64,000 nucleotides of DNA, from contig JAHGAU010000008.1 in NCBI GenBank assembly GCA_019925105.1, forward strand, positions 1,612,001 to 1,676,000, given 5' to 3'. Made by a program: the position numbers and the translations under genes. Below the pieces are notes generated by a model. It saw nothing but the letters and a program-made list of their open reading frames with translations, was not told the DNA's origin and made no database searches. The stretch is from Niebla homalea (Eukaryota; Ascomycota; Lecanoromycetes; Lecanorales; Ramalinaceae). This document shows, piece by piece, positions 33,873-44,220 of this stretch; the stretch's first letter is position 1, and each line of letters opens with the position of its first letter.

Positions 33873-36662
33873 TTATTCGCCGTCACTGGCGAACATATCC
33901 TCAGCCCTTGGCCTCTGCCGTTTTCTCACCGCTCCAATCGGTGCGTCCGCATCGGGCGGAGCCGCCTTCGCCTGCACGGTCGTCGTACTACTCGAGGCGG
34001 CCGCATCGGGCGAAGCCGCTCTCGCTTGCACGCTCGTCGTACTGCTCGAGGCGTCCGCATCGGGCGAAGCCGCTCTCGCCTGCATGGTCGTCCTACTACC
34101 CAAAGTTCTGCCCAATTTGGCGGCGACGGCGGCAATGAGCTCAGCGCGTCGTTCAGGAGCAACAGGAGGTGGAGGGGAAGGAGAGTCCGGACGTGAAGAT
34201 GAGGCAGGAAGGCGGTGGGGTAAAGCGGCGCCGGCGAGATTAGAGCGGTTGGGGATGAACATGCCTTCAAGGTTCGAGGGAATGTCTTCCTCGTAATTTT
34301 CATCCTCAGATGACGAGGAAGACATTGATATGCCGTCATCAATGTTATCGGGGGAAGAGGAGCGGTCGGAGGCGTCAGACATATTACCATCATCATCATC
34401 AACCTCATCCTCATCCTCATCGAAATCATCCTCTACGGGGGCCTCCTCATCAACATCCATGGTCTCGACTTCCTTAGCCTGGCCGTGATTGGGTTCTTCA
34501 TCCTGCGGGTCCACTGTCTTCCACCCGCTCTTCACCTTCCCACTCACCATCCCAGCAACTCTTTCCCTCTCCTCCTTTTCCTCCTCCTCCTTCCTCTCCT
34601 TCTCCCACCTCGTAAGCGGCGGCTCATTGAAATCCTCCACAAACCCCCCATGCGCCTCCGCAGGGAAGACACACCAGCTTTCCCAGTGACTCAAAAGATC
34701 GTGCACAGAGCGTTTCCACTTCTCGGCCCGGAGCCGGCCCCATGATTGGGTTTTCTCGAGCCGGCCGAGGGAGGCGAACGTGTGGCATTTCTTGAGGCGA
34801 GCTTCGAAGAGTTGGCGGTAGCGCCAGGCGTGCCGGACACCCGAAGTGGAGGAGGTGGAGAGGATGTCGGAGATGATGTAGAGAGCGACGAGTTTGGCAG
34901 GGGTGGTGTCGAGGTCTTCTGATGGGTCGTCGTGGTTGGCGTTTGGTGTGGCGGAAGCGCGATGGCTATTGGGTCCAGCAGAGTCTTGAGGTTTGGATGT
35001 TATAGTGGAAGGTACGTAGTCTGGATTTGCGGAGGTAAAGGCAAATGGAGTGGTGACATTTTCGACAATCATCTCCACCACTTCATCGGCTCCCTCGCCA
35101 GCGTGTTGAATGGCAAAGGCAGTGACGCGCACGACGTCCCCTCGTCTGAGCCTAGCGATGCTCGTTGGTAGTCGAGCAAGCAGATAGGTGAGTTTGGCTT
35201 TCTGCAGGGGGTTCAAGTAGGCAGGCATATCCGCTTCGAGATTCGGTTGGTCCGGTGGTGGCGCTCCACCGTGATGTTGCGCATAACGACGGCGACCCTC
35301 GTCGCCAGAGTCTTCATCCTCGGTAGAATCATAGTCCGAGTCAGAAACAAATTGGTCGAGACGGGTGGTGTACTCGAACTGCAGTTTTTGCTCCGGCGGA
35401 ACCCACGGGGCACTATTGGTGAAGATCTGCTGCGGAGTGGAAGATGCGGATAGGTTGCGAGACTTTCGGCGGGAATTGAGATTGGTGAGGAGTTCCCATA
35501 AACGCCAGCGGTAGTAGACACCTCCTCTAGAGCGAGCGTCCCAAATCCAAGCCCATCTTTCTTCGCTTTGGACTTGTTTTTGTGTCATCAGGAGAGCCTC
35601 GAATTCTGGTCCGTGATGCAGAAGCAATTCAACAGTCTTGTGTATCATTTTGAGGGTTTCGAGATTGGTGGGGGGAATGACCGTCACTTGAACTGCTGGA
35701 GTGCGATTATAACTCTGTGGGCTGTTGTAGGATGCTGGTGGAGCGAAGCCGCCTCGGTGTAGGGAAGATGGAGGCGCTCTACCCATCGATATAGGAGGTG
35801 CAACGGGGCGAGCACCGAAAGGAAGAGCCGAACCCGAGGATGGAAGGCTGAATGATGATGGCGTATCAAGACCGATTGAGGCAGAGGACAGATGCCTTGA
35901 CAGAGAGAGATAGTACCCTCGTCCCATGTAACGATTTTGTAAGGCGCTGACAGCAGTATCAATGTCGAGTGCAGGTGTATCTTTAGCCAAGGTGACGATT
36001 GCCGTCGCAGACTTCCGATCTGTTGTTTTAGTGCCAGGACCGGAGGGTGGAAGGATCCTTACTCCTTCTACAGTCAATGTAGAGGGTATGATGGCCTTGA
36101 TAGCCGCAGGAGATGTTCCAGGAGGTAGCGAAGAAAGTCGCATCGTAGGCTTCGGCACGGCCCTCTCTTGCGAGCGAGCTTCTTCGTGTACATCCTCATC
36201 ATCTGAATGTTGCAGTAACGTTTTTGCATCTGTAGGTCCTGAAACAGCATCTTCGAACGCAAAGATTCCCTCCCTTTGCCTTGGCTCGGAACCATCATGG
36301 GGCCTCTTCCTGGAGAGCGACGGCGGCGGAGGCCCTAAACTTCCTGGACCAGAAGTTGCCTTATTCCCAAAGCCCCCTCGACTAGCTGGACCGCTGGGGG
36401 CACCAAAATGGCGTTTCGAAAAGCCTCCACCTCCACCACCTCCTACTCCTCTTCCCATACCAGCCCGAAATGGAGTACTGTTGGGGTTTTGTACGTCTTC
36501 GCCGTCGTCGTCGAATGACTTCACAAAATCCTCGTAGACAGCTGCGGTTTCTTCTTGCTCGCGCTGACGCTTGGCCTCCGCTTCGGCTTTTTGGCGCTCA
36601 AATTGGGATTTCTTGGTTGGTGCCGTGAGCTTGTTGCTGACGTCCGGAAAATTGTCTGCCAT
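33873..36662 (-). CDS. U2SURP / SR140 homologue (RRM-SURP-CID)
   Basis: U2 snRNP-associated splicing protein. Single exon, 929 aa, ATG at 36662. Domains in order: a charged N terminus (SQFERQKAEAEAKRQREQEETA); a Gly/Pro-rich linker; a degenerate RRM at about 170-270 (TMRLSSLPPGTSPAAIKAI..NRYMGRGYYLSLSRHL); a SURP module near 340-390 (ELLLHHGPEFEALLMTQ..YYRWRLWEL); a CID-like helical domain about 485-680 (LNPLQKAKLTYLLARL..YIISDILSTSS..VRHAWRYRQLFE). Then follow a Glu/Lys coiled stretch, an acidic Asp/Glu/Ser run and a C-terminal 18-aa tandem repeat (QARAASPDADASSS type). This order is that of U2SURP. The cwf21 segment of the animal protein is not evident. No introns, unlike the neighbouring SR gene. 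Confidence 0.9.
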   Translation of the reverse strand: MADNFPDVSNKLTAPTKKSQFERQKAEAEAKRQREQEETAAVYEDFVKSFDDDGEDVQNPNSTPFRAGMGRGVGGGGGGGFSKRHFGAPSGPASRGGFGNKATSGPGSLGPPPPSLSRKRPHDGSEPRQREGIFAFEDAVSGPTDAKTLLQHSDDEDVHEEARSQERAVPKPTMRLSSLPPGTSPAAIKAIIPSTLTVEGVRILPPSGPGTKTTDRKSATAIVTLAKDTPALDIDTAVSALQNRYMGRGYYLSLSRHLSSASIGLDTPSSFSLPSSGSALPFGARPVAPPISMGRAPPSSLHRGGFAPPASYNSPQSYNRTPAVQVTVIPPTNLETLKMIHKTVELLLHHGPEFEALLMTQKQVQSEERWAWIWDARSRGGVYYRWRLWELLTNLNSRRKSRNLSASSTPQQIFTNSAPWVPPEQKLQFEYTTRLDQFVSDSDYDSTEDEDSGDEGRRRYAQHHGGAPPPDQPNLEADMPAYLNPLQKAKLTYLLARLPTSIARLRRGDVVRVTAFAIQHAGEGADEVVEMIVENVTTPFAFTSANPDYVPSTITSKPQDSAGPNSHRASATPNANHDDPSEDLDTTPAKLVALYIISDILSTSSTSGVRHAWRYRQLFEARLKKCHTFASLGRLEKTQSWGRLRAEKWKRSVHDLLSHWESWCVFPAEAHGGFVEDFNEPPLTRWEKERKEEEEKEERERVAGMVSGKVKSGWKTVDPQDEEPNHGQAKEVETMDVDEEAPVEDDFDEDEDEVDDDDGNMSDASDRSSSPDNIDDGISMSSSSSEDENYEEDIPSNLEGMFIPNRSNLAGAALPHRLPASSSRPDSPSPPPPVAPERRAELIAAVAAKLGRTLGSRTTMQARAASPDADASSSTTSVQARAASPDAAASSSTTTVQAKAAPPDADAPIGAVRKRQRPRAEDMFASDGE
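33941..34105 (-). repeat. 54-bp in-frame tandem repeat, three copies
   Basis: The word CCGCATCGGGCG on plus recurs at 33947, 34001 and 34055, a 54-bp period. It encodes three near copies of an 18-residue unit containing QARAASPDADA and a Ser/Thr run at the U2SURP C terminus. Confidence 0.9.
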
Positions 36663-37075
36663 TTTTCTTCAAAGCGGTCGATGTTTGTAAAGCTTTACTC
36701 AAGGACTACCATGATGCTATACGGGGTAAGTCTGAAGCTTGACAGTCGCCTGTCGATGTTAGTTGCGCTCGTTGTGAGGTCCAGAGCAACACGGCAAGCG
36801 GCCTAGAGGCGCGGTTGGGAACTAGAATCCTCGAAAGTTTTTCAATTCCCTTGGGTGCGTGTTGGAAGATTCATGCTGCGTTTTTGAATACTGGGCGAAA
36901 GAGGTGGGTATGCTCAGCATTGAAGGATGTTAGCCTCCGGAGTTTCCTCGGACATAGTGCATTGGCCCCGCTGCTACTCCACCTACACGGTCAATGATTG
37001 AGGAAGGAGTTTCCTCATCGCTACACGCGTCAATCTGCCTAGAGAGACCAGGTGAATGCGGTACTGGACTTAAAG
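36663..37075. promoter_or_regulatory. divergent promoter region
   Basis: 413 bp between the U2SURP start and the start of the unknown protein at 37076, carrying both promoters. No specific site was assigned. Confidence 0.5.
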
Positions 37076-38308
37076 ATGACGACCAAGACCGAAATCCAAG
37101 CTTTGCTTCGCTTCCTCACGCAAGATGCCAAAGTTCCTCTTCCTACAGCAATGGGCAAAGTGAAAGATCTACAGCGAGAGCATTTGACAAGGTATTTCAC
37201 TTGCACAGGGGTGAGACAGAGCTGATGAAGGGCGATGATCAGTCCCGAAGCCTTGTCCAAGACCTCTATCACAGTCATTCAGTCCATCTTTCCAGATGAG
37301 AAACAGGCCAAGGCTGTTCTTGCAGCTGCCAAACGTATCAACAAGAAAAGACAGGCAGGCGAGGAAGATGGACCCTCGCCTAATAAGCGTGCAAAACACA
37401 GCTCGCCTCTGATGGGCGTTGAACAAGATCCAGCATCGCTCGAAGATAGTCTCAAGTTACCGAGTTTTAATGAGCATAACATCAGTGATGAGACTCTCGT
37501 GTCTACAAAGCTTTGGACCAATCGTGCGCCATTAGTGCTGGCCTTCGCTGTGGTTCTCATAAAGCACACCATGCCCTCGCAACCACTTTCATCACGCCTC
37601 AGCCTTGCCCAGGCTGTTGTCAGTGTGAACAGTAGGAGCAAAGCTGTCAGTCTTGGGCTCGCAGAAAGGGGCGTAGGTGCTGAGGATGAGGGATGGGGAT
37701 TGGGACAGCCAAGTGTGAAGATCATGAGTCGAGAGATCAAAGTCATGAGGCGGCATGGATATGATTACAGCCAGCCCAAGAGCGAAGCCCCACAAGAACG
37801 TCAAAATATGAAATCGGAAGAAGTCAAAGAGGAATTTACAGACACGCAAGAGACTTTGAAGCAGGAGCATGAGTCTTTTGAGGAAGAGCCAGCACTTTGG
37901 GGACTAGATCTTGAAGCACTCCGCTCCTCGAATGGTCCCTTGGTGGCTGGTGGACAGCGCCTAGATGGTATTGGCTTACCTGTCTATAGTGCTCAGAGCG
38001 CAAGGTCATATCTTTTGAGATCCTTTGCGTCACCACAGGAGGAAGCGACTTTGGACAGTGGTCCGATTAAAAAGCGTTCCGCGGCAGCTCCGCGAGCAGA
38101 GAAGGAAAGTAATCTAGCATGCTTGTTGAGGGTTTTGGATCTCCTTTTTGCTTCTTGGGCTCATGTGCTTAGTAAAATTGAGCTCGATAGGAGGGCTTGG
38201 TCATGGTACGTAGCTGTTCGGCCTGAAGTCAAGGATGGCGTTGCCGGTTGGGGTGGAAGAGGAGAAGTCAGCCTTGAGAAGATCCTTGGCTTAAGACGCA
38301 AAGGATGA
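37076..38308 (+). CDS. conserved fungal protein of unknown function
   Basis: Two exons (37076..37191, 37243..38308) with a 51-bp intron (GTATTT..GATCAG) give 393 aa. The N terminus is helical and charged (TKTEIQALLRFLTQDAKVPL, with AMGKVKDLQ after it). A basic KKRQAGEEDGPSPNKRAKH cluster suggests nuclear location. The best-preserved-looking block is NRAPLVLAFAVVLIKHTMP, then PLSSRLSLAQAVVSVNSRS and KIMSREIKVMRRHGYDY. The C-terminal part has PALWGLDLEALRSSNGPLV and WSWYVAVRPEVKDGVAGWG. From memory the first half resembles some fungal proteins annotated as IMPACT-family, but I see no UPF0029 domain here and assign no function. Its start lies 413 bp from the divergent U2SURP start. Confidence 0.75.
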
Positions 38309-39024
38309 AGGTCAATTGGAACGACTACAGTGCATTTCAATGTGTGAATGCTTAGCGCTTGATGGATGGCTTATGGACGGCTTATGGCCAAAATACCGGG
38401 TTCACAGCGGAGGCAAATCTCGAAAAACACCTGGATCTTATGCAGGCATGCGCGAGATACATCGAACCTAGGGCAGTCTCTGTCAATTTGTGGAGGTTCG
38501 GTGCTTGATTGCGAATGACGAACACGTCAGGGTTCCTAATGGAGGCGCAGCTCTAATGCATGCATACGTGTGACCTACTGAGAGGATGACGTTTCTAGAT
38601 TATGTGCAGAGGCTTAATACTCAACTCCTGGCGAAAATGCGTGGGAGTCTACTGTAGCGGAGGCGCAGTTCGACGCATGACCCAAGTCTATGGCAGACAT
38701 ATTCATGGCGCAGTGATGCATGACCTGAGGGACGAGCTATCGGACCTGCTGGATGAGATTAATTTGGCGCTGCTGCCACCATGCAGCACTAGTGTCTGGC
38801 TTTCAACATTCAGCCTTGTGCTTCACTATCTTGGACTTTTTACTGTCACCTCAACCATTTCTCCTCATCAATACCATCAAATCAAAGGACTTTCCTACGA
38901 TTCGAAACGCGGAGAAGCACATTCTGCTTTCATTCAACTTCAAGTCCTCAAGTGAACCCAAAATTTCGGATCGTGCAAAGGCACACGCGGTAGCTTTGGC
39001 TGCCACAACGATGCAAAAAGGGAC
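38309..39024. other. intergenic, no gene seen
   Basis: Between the unknown protein and the NLR. A 117-codon frame at 38602-38955 has no recognisable motif and overlaps a second frame. Left uncalled. Confidence 0.5.
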
Positions 39025-42000
39025 ATGGCAACTCCATTAGTGACCAATGAGATCACCGTCGCCCTTCAGCAGTTCCAAGCCGCCTTGTCGCCAGAGCAGA
39101 AGGTAAAGTTCTCAACATCACAATCTTCGAGCCCGTCGGACGTAAATGGAGTGTTGGCCTTCACAGCCGAAGTAGACGCTCTCGAGCAGCGACGGCAAGA
39201 GCGGTGTGTCGGAAGCCGGCTCCAAGGCACGCTTCAATCTGTTCAGCAGTTCACCTCCGTTATCAGCACCTTCGTCAGTTCGAACCCATCCGTTGCCGCT
39301 CTCGTATGGGGGAGCATCCGCTTCACGATCCTGATTGCCAGCAATTGGTCCACGTTCTTTGAAAAGCTTACGACCTTTTTCATGCAAATGCAAACTTGTT
39401 GCCCAAGGTTCTTGGAATATCAGCTCCTCTACCCAGAATCAAAAAAGCTACAGGAGGTCTTGTGTTCGTTCTACGCATGCTTGGTACGCTTCTGCACCAA
39501 AGCACTGGCAACAGTCAATGAGACGGGTAAGCACTATTTTCGAAGCATTTTCACCAAGCGGCAAGCAGCTCTATGGCTTTGGATCGATCGGCTTTTGAAG
39601 CCTTTCCCCGATCTGAGATTCTTTTCACATCATGTCACGCGCTTGTGGTGAAACACAGTCTCCCAAACCCAACTCTATTTATCGAACTTGTCAGCACGAG
39701 AGGCGCACAATTAGTCGACGATAACGCCTGTCCGTAATGCTTTGCTGGAACGAAGTCTTTCTGTTTGACTGTCGCTGACTATGAGATCCAGGGCCATTCC
39801 ATATCGCCCGATCTATAATCGTCCCTTTTGAGTCTCAATTTGGTAGTCACCTCGTAGAGCTCAAATCAAAGGGCAAGTCAGTCAAAGACGAAATCGCACT
39901 AGCTTCGCACAAAGCAGCGGCCCTTGATCGAGAATTGCAGATTGTGGAACGAAAAGACGCATCGAAAAGCCGATCATCCTCCAAAATATTTCAAGCCCGG
40001 GTTGTTCGTCATAATGAGCAAGAGCAGGCTTGGAGGAAGCAGATCGAGCAGAGGCATGAGCGCGCAAGGAAACAGACGCTTCTCAACAAACTTTCCACTT
40101 TCGACCATATCGCACCTCTCAAGAGAGAGCGAAAGAAGCGTTTTGGTGACACTGGCACCTGGCTTGTGAGGACGACCGAGTACAGGAATTGGGCCGTCTC
40201 AAGCTCGTCATCGGTATTCCTGCTGAGTGGCATTCTTGGTGGTAAGCAAATCTCAGAGAGATTCTACCCAAGTTTGTCCATGTTTCCGGGGCCCCTGCAA
40301 CGCATTAAGCCAAGTTGACTACAAATTAACTTTGAATAGCCAATGCTGACTCCGCGTTTTACTTAGGTAAGTAAATCAAAGAGATGCATTATCCACTTCT
40401 ACTACTTTTTCGAATGTCCGCTGTTCGATGAGGCAATGTTGACTCCACGTGTTACTAGAGAAGAGGATGCTGACGCCGCGTTTTGCTCAGCTGGGAAGAC
40501 AGTCCTTACCGCTTCAGTGATTGATGATATCAACATTTCTGGTCAGACGCAAATTCGGAAGCTGGCCTTCTTCTTCTGTCAGCATGACAATGCTGTCTCT
40601 TTGGATTTATTTACAATTCTACGAAGCATCACGCGCCAGCTATTGACGGAGGATGACATTCCAGCATCGATAGAGCCAGTCCTCGATAAGGTACTGAACG
40701 AACATCCTTCAGAAGAAGATGTCTTCGAGCTCTTTGTTCAGATCAATCGGTCACTAGGATTACCTGTCTTTCTTGTCATTGACGGGTTCGACGAATTAGC
40801 ACCGACATGGTTAGTAAATCTGACCTTTTACCCAACTCTGTCGTTGTTTCTCCGTCCCTATATCGTATCAGGCTGCCTCCACAATTTACCCTGGAAAGCA
40901 ATATTGACTTCGCATTTCCCTTAGGTGTCACATTCTTCTCTCTTTTTTTTCTCGATTACTGGAAATCCCTGATCTCGATGTCAAGCTTTTCATTAGCAGC
41001 CGTGAAAGTACCACCTCAGAAATAAAGACTTCGTTCAAAAAGTAAGCTCCAAACCTGACGTCCCATTCCTTTTCGCTAGGCAAACCATCATCATTCTCTG
41101 TACAACGAAGTTTTCACTACTAAAAGCTCGAACTTTTAGAAATTTCCACCATCACAGCATGCGTTGCCGTGAAAATGATGACGACATCAAGCGATACATT
41201 GAACTCAGCGTTGACCAAAGAATCGAGGGCCGCGAATTGTCGGTCGGTGACAAGGAACTACTGCCAACTATCAAGAAGGGCCTCTGCGAAGGAGCGAGCA
41301 GCATGTACGTAAATGGAGAGGTGTAGGAGCTCTGCTTAGTTAAAGCTTCCTTGTACTGATACTACCCCAGGTTCCTTTGGGTTTTCTTCCAGATCGAGGA
41401 GCTCTGTGCACAGCTTACGGATGAGGATATCATTCAGACACTCAAGACACTGCCCAAAGATCTGCCCTCGACTTACGAACGTTTGTTCAATAGGATCATC
41501 ACAGACAAGAAGCAAGACATAGTCAAACGAATGCTAGAATGGGCATTAGTCTCCAAGCGCCCTTTAACCGTGATGGAGCTAAGGGATGCAATTGCAATTC
41601 GCCGAGACCAGAGCCAATACGAGCGCAGGTACCTAGTCAATGAAGCAGATCGAATGATATCCTGGTGCTGCAACCTTCTGATCGTGGACGAGGAGGACTC
41701 CGTTGTTCACTTTCCACATTACAGCGTCAAGGAATTTTTATTAGGCACCTCCCACTCACGAAAACCCTCCACAAAGATGTTTCGGTTCGATGAAGTCGAG
41801 GCCGACATAAAAGTGTGTCATTTGTGCTGCACCTACCTCCAATTCAGCGATTTCGAACGACAGATGGTTCGAATTCCCCCCCGAACGCCAGATGTCACAC
41901 CAAGAGATATTCTAGATACAGCTCTTACCTCAAACAACAGATCACTCACAGCAAAGGCCTGGACCAACCTGAGCAAAATCCAACCCAACAAGCGGCAAAA

Positions 42001-44220
42001 AGGAGGTGAACTAGCCTTTACTGAACTGACTAATCTGGCTGCGAAGAACTTTGCCGTTGGTCTGACATCCTTGTACATGCAGTTTCCTCTGTTTGCGTAC
42101 GCCAATGAGTATTGGTCATGGCATGGCTCAAGACTCACGGCAAAAGTTCCATCCGGATGGCAGTCGTTCGAAAAGCTGTTTGATTCTACTAACGTCTATA
42201 TCACGAGACCTCTCGCAGACATCAATTGGCGGAATCCATCGACCCTCGAGCTAGAAACGATTGCTCAACGCGATCACAGCGTTTTGATGCAAATCTCACT
42301 CACAAGAATGAGGGTTTCATCCGTCGAGCTTTCTGCGCCTCTACATCATCTGCTGACTCTATCAATCGAGCACACATCGTTCCAAGTCCTGCAGACAGTA
42401 TCAATCACTGGCGAGCCATGTGCATTATCCTATGTGCAAAGCGACTTCGAGCCTATGGAAGCTTTTGAGTTGGCCCTGAAGGGCGGTAAGGTACGTGCAT
42501 CTCCATTACTTTCTAAAATACTAAGGCATCCAAATTTTGGAAGAAGTTGACCTGGAGGTTTCCATTTTCGTTTCACCATGTCATGATCGTAACTTTCCGA
42601 CTTTAGCATTCGTCCGATCTTGGTCTTCCGAGTATCTTAGATCGTGCTGAACGGAGATTTAATCTAGGCCGAAACGGCGGCTTGGGTTCTCAAATGGATT
42701 GATGTCATTGATGAGGAGACATTCGACAGCTTCTTGCAATATCTTCGCCCAAGTCCCCACCGCCCGTTTCATAGCCGCGTGAAACGAGTCCGACTTCCGC
42801 AAAAGTCGCTTAGAAGGAATGCTGATTACAAGATGTACCTTTCAATGTGTCTCGGTGAGTGAAAATTCTCGTACGACTTAATAAATCAGTGCAATAATAT
42901 TGACGTCTTCGACGGCATTTTACTTTGATTCTACTTTGAAAGAGGTCCTCTAGACTCTGACAGGAAAGACATACCATCCCGAGAAGATAATGCTGATGTT
43001 ATATATTTTGATAAGACATCGCGGAGAGGATTGGTCCTGGGGAGATTTTCTCACTACTGCAGCTTTGTATCATCGCCTCCGAAGGACTAACTGGCGTTGT
43101 GATCCGACTTCGTCGGCCAGCGTCTGCGGAAAACGATGCCACTGTGGCCAGGCATCTCAAGTCAATGGAGTCGATAGGTGATGCTCAATCCTATCAAATT
43201 GTCATCAATACCGCACTTGCCTTTGCCGTCAGAGACGCTCAGTCGCGACTTGCTCAAGATATGCTGAGCGCTGGGGCAGATGCAAATCTAGTGCTTAGTT
43301 CCACTTTCACTATATTACATTTGGCCATATACGCTGATTCCCGAGATTGTCATTCCCTACTACTTGAGCATGGCGCCGACCCCAACTGTGCGAAACTGGG
43401 AATAGTCTCCACTGAACTTCGGTATATTTCTGACGGGCTCGTGCACGATATCTCCTCTGCTACAAAACGGCGAATTTGTGGTGACAGCGCGCTAGCATAC
43501 GCCATCAAACGTAATTGTCGGGAGATTGCGCGGGATCTTCTCGAAGCTGGAGCAATTGATACCATGGATCATCTCGAATTGTTAGAGATCATCTGTGATG
43601 CTCTTGGAAACGGAGATCGTCAATTAGTTTATGCTCTCGCTTTCAGATACGAGTGGTCCTGTGAGGTAATAGCTACAAGCAAACGATCAGCCGTAGCTGT
43701 TGCCATTCGGGCTATTGCAGAAGAGCACTATTCTCAGCACTCACAATATCCAAAGCTTTACAACAAAGGCGGACTCGGTCGGAGCGACTTTGAGGCTCTG
43801 TTTGTATCTCGCTATCCACGGCAGTGTCGGGAGATTGCGGGGGATCTTCTTCTCAAAGCTGGAGCAATTGATACCACGGGTTATCTCGAATTATCAGAGA
43901 TCATCTGTGATGCTCTTGATTGTGGAAAGCATCACATAGTTTATATGCTCGCTTTCAGGGACGAGGTGGTCCGTGGGGTAATAGCTACAAACATACGCTC
44001 AGCCGTAGCTGTCGCCATTGTCGCTATTGCAGAGGCGCATTATTCCCAGCACTCAGAATATCCAGAGCTATACCTAAAAGGTGAACTCAGTCGGAAAGAC
44101 TTTGGGGCTCTGAGGGCAGATATGGGGCACAAGATTGCCGATCAGACACCAAATATTAATATGAGCAATGTGCCGAGAGCATTAGAGACGATAAAGGAAG
44201 TAGGTGCAAGTATGAAGTAG
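39025..44220 (+). CDS. NLR-like STAND protein: DUF7708-NACHT-winged helix-ankyrin
   Basis: Eight exons: 39025..39526, 39792..40241, 40491..40809, 40925..41041, 41140..41304, 41371..42490, 42668..42854 and 43016..44220, summing to 1354 aa. Residues ~55-200 fit DUF7708 (STFVSSNPSVAALVWGSIRF, CPRFLEYQLLYP). The P-loop GILGAGKTVLTASVIDD (~314-321 for the GxxxxGKT core) spans an intron. Walker B is LPVFLVIDGFDEL (~410). VKLFISSRES follows as the sensor-like strand. A winged-helix-like region (LPSTYERLFNRII to VHFPHYSVKEFLLG) is at ~550-640. Ankyrin-like units (LSAGADANLVL, LLLEHGADPNC) are at ~1020-1090. The end is two ~103-aa tandem repeats. Fungal proteins of this layout are linked to non-self recognition and regulated cell death; that role is inferred here. 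Introns vary from 66 to 265 bp and three share sequence. Confidence 0.88.
40242..40366 (+). other. intron copy A (first half of compound NLR intron)
   Basis: 125 bp, begins GTAAGCAAATCT, ends with branch-like GCTGAC and CGTTTTACTTAG. It is followed immediately, with no intervening base, by GTAAGTAAATC at 40367. Aligned by eye it resembles the adjacent 124-bp copy B over both ends. Confidence 0.75.
40367..40490 (+). other. intron copy B (second half of compound NLR intron)
   Basis: 124 bp, begins GTAAGTAAATC, ends GATGCTGACGCCG then CGTTTTGCTCAG. An internal near-copy of the 3' end (ATGTTGACTCCACG..TTACTAG) at 40434-40458 aligns to GTTGACTACAAATTAAC in copy A. Confidence 0.75.
40810..40924 (+). 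other. related NLR intron C
   Basis: 115 bp, begins GTTAGTAAATCTG and ends AATATTGACTTCGC then ATTTCCCTTAG. It shares TACCCAA..TTGT..GTTTC with copy A as well as both termini, so it looks like a third member of the same intron family. Confidence 0.65.
43516..44122 (+). repeat. ~309-bp tandem duplication in the NLR 3' exon
   Basis: Copy 1 starts TGTCGGGAGATTGCG at 43516 and copy 2 starts with the same word at 43825. Both run to GACTTTG(A/G)GGCTCTG. The proteins align over ~103 aa (REIA.DLL..AGAIDT to YP.LY.KG.L.R.DF.AL), with long runs of identical DNA, so the duplication looks fairly recent. Confidence 0.92.

Noticed and set aside
38602..38955. 117-codon frame upstream of the NLR
   Set aside because: Considered as a possible NLR partner, but it has no recognisable domain and overlaps another frame of similar length.
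41866..41881. tRNA B-box-like GGTTCGAATTCC
   Set aside because: It lies inside an NLR exon, and no A box or acceptor-stem pairing is found. No tRNA gene was identified anywhere in the window.
39025..44220. Reading the NLR as several short genes or as a broken pseudogene
   Set aside because: Eight exons with proper splice sites join in phase to 1354 aa with intact domains; the stops all lie in introns.
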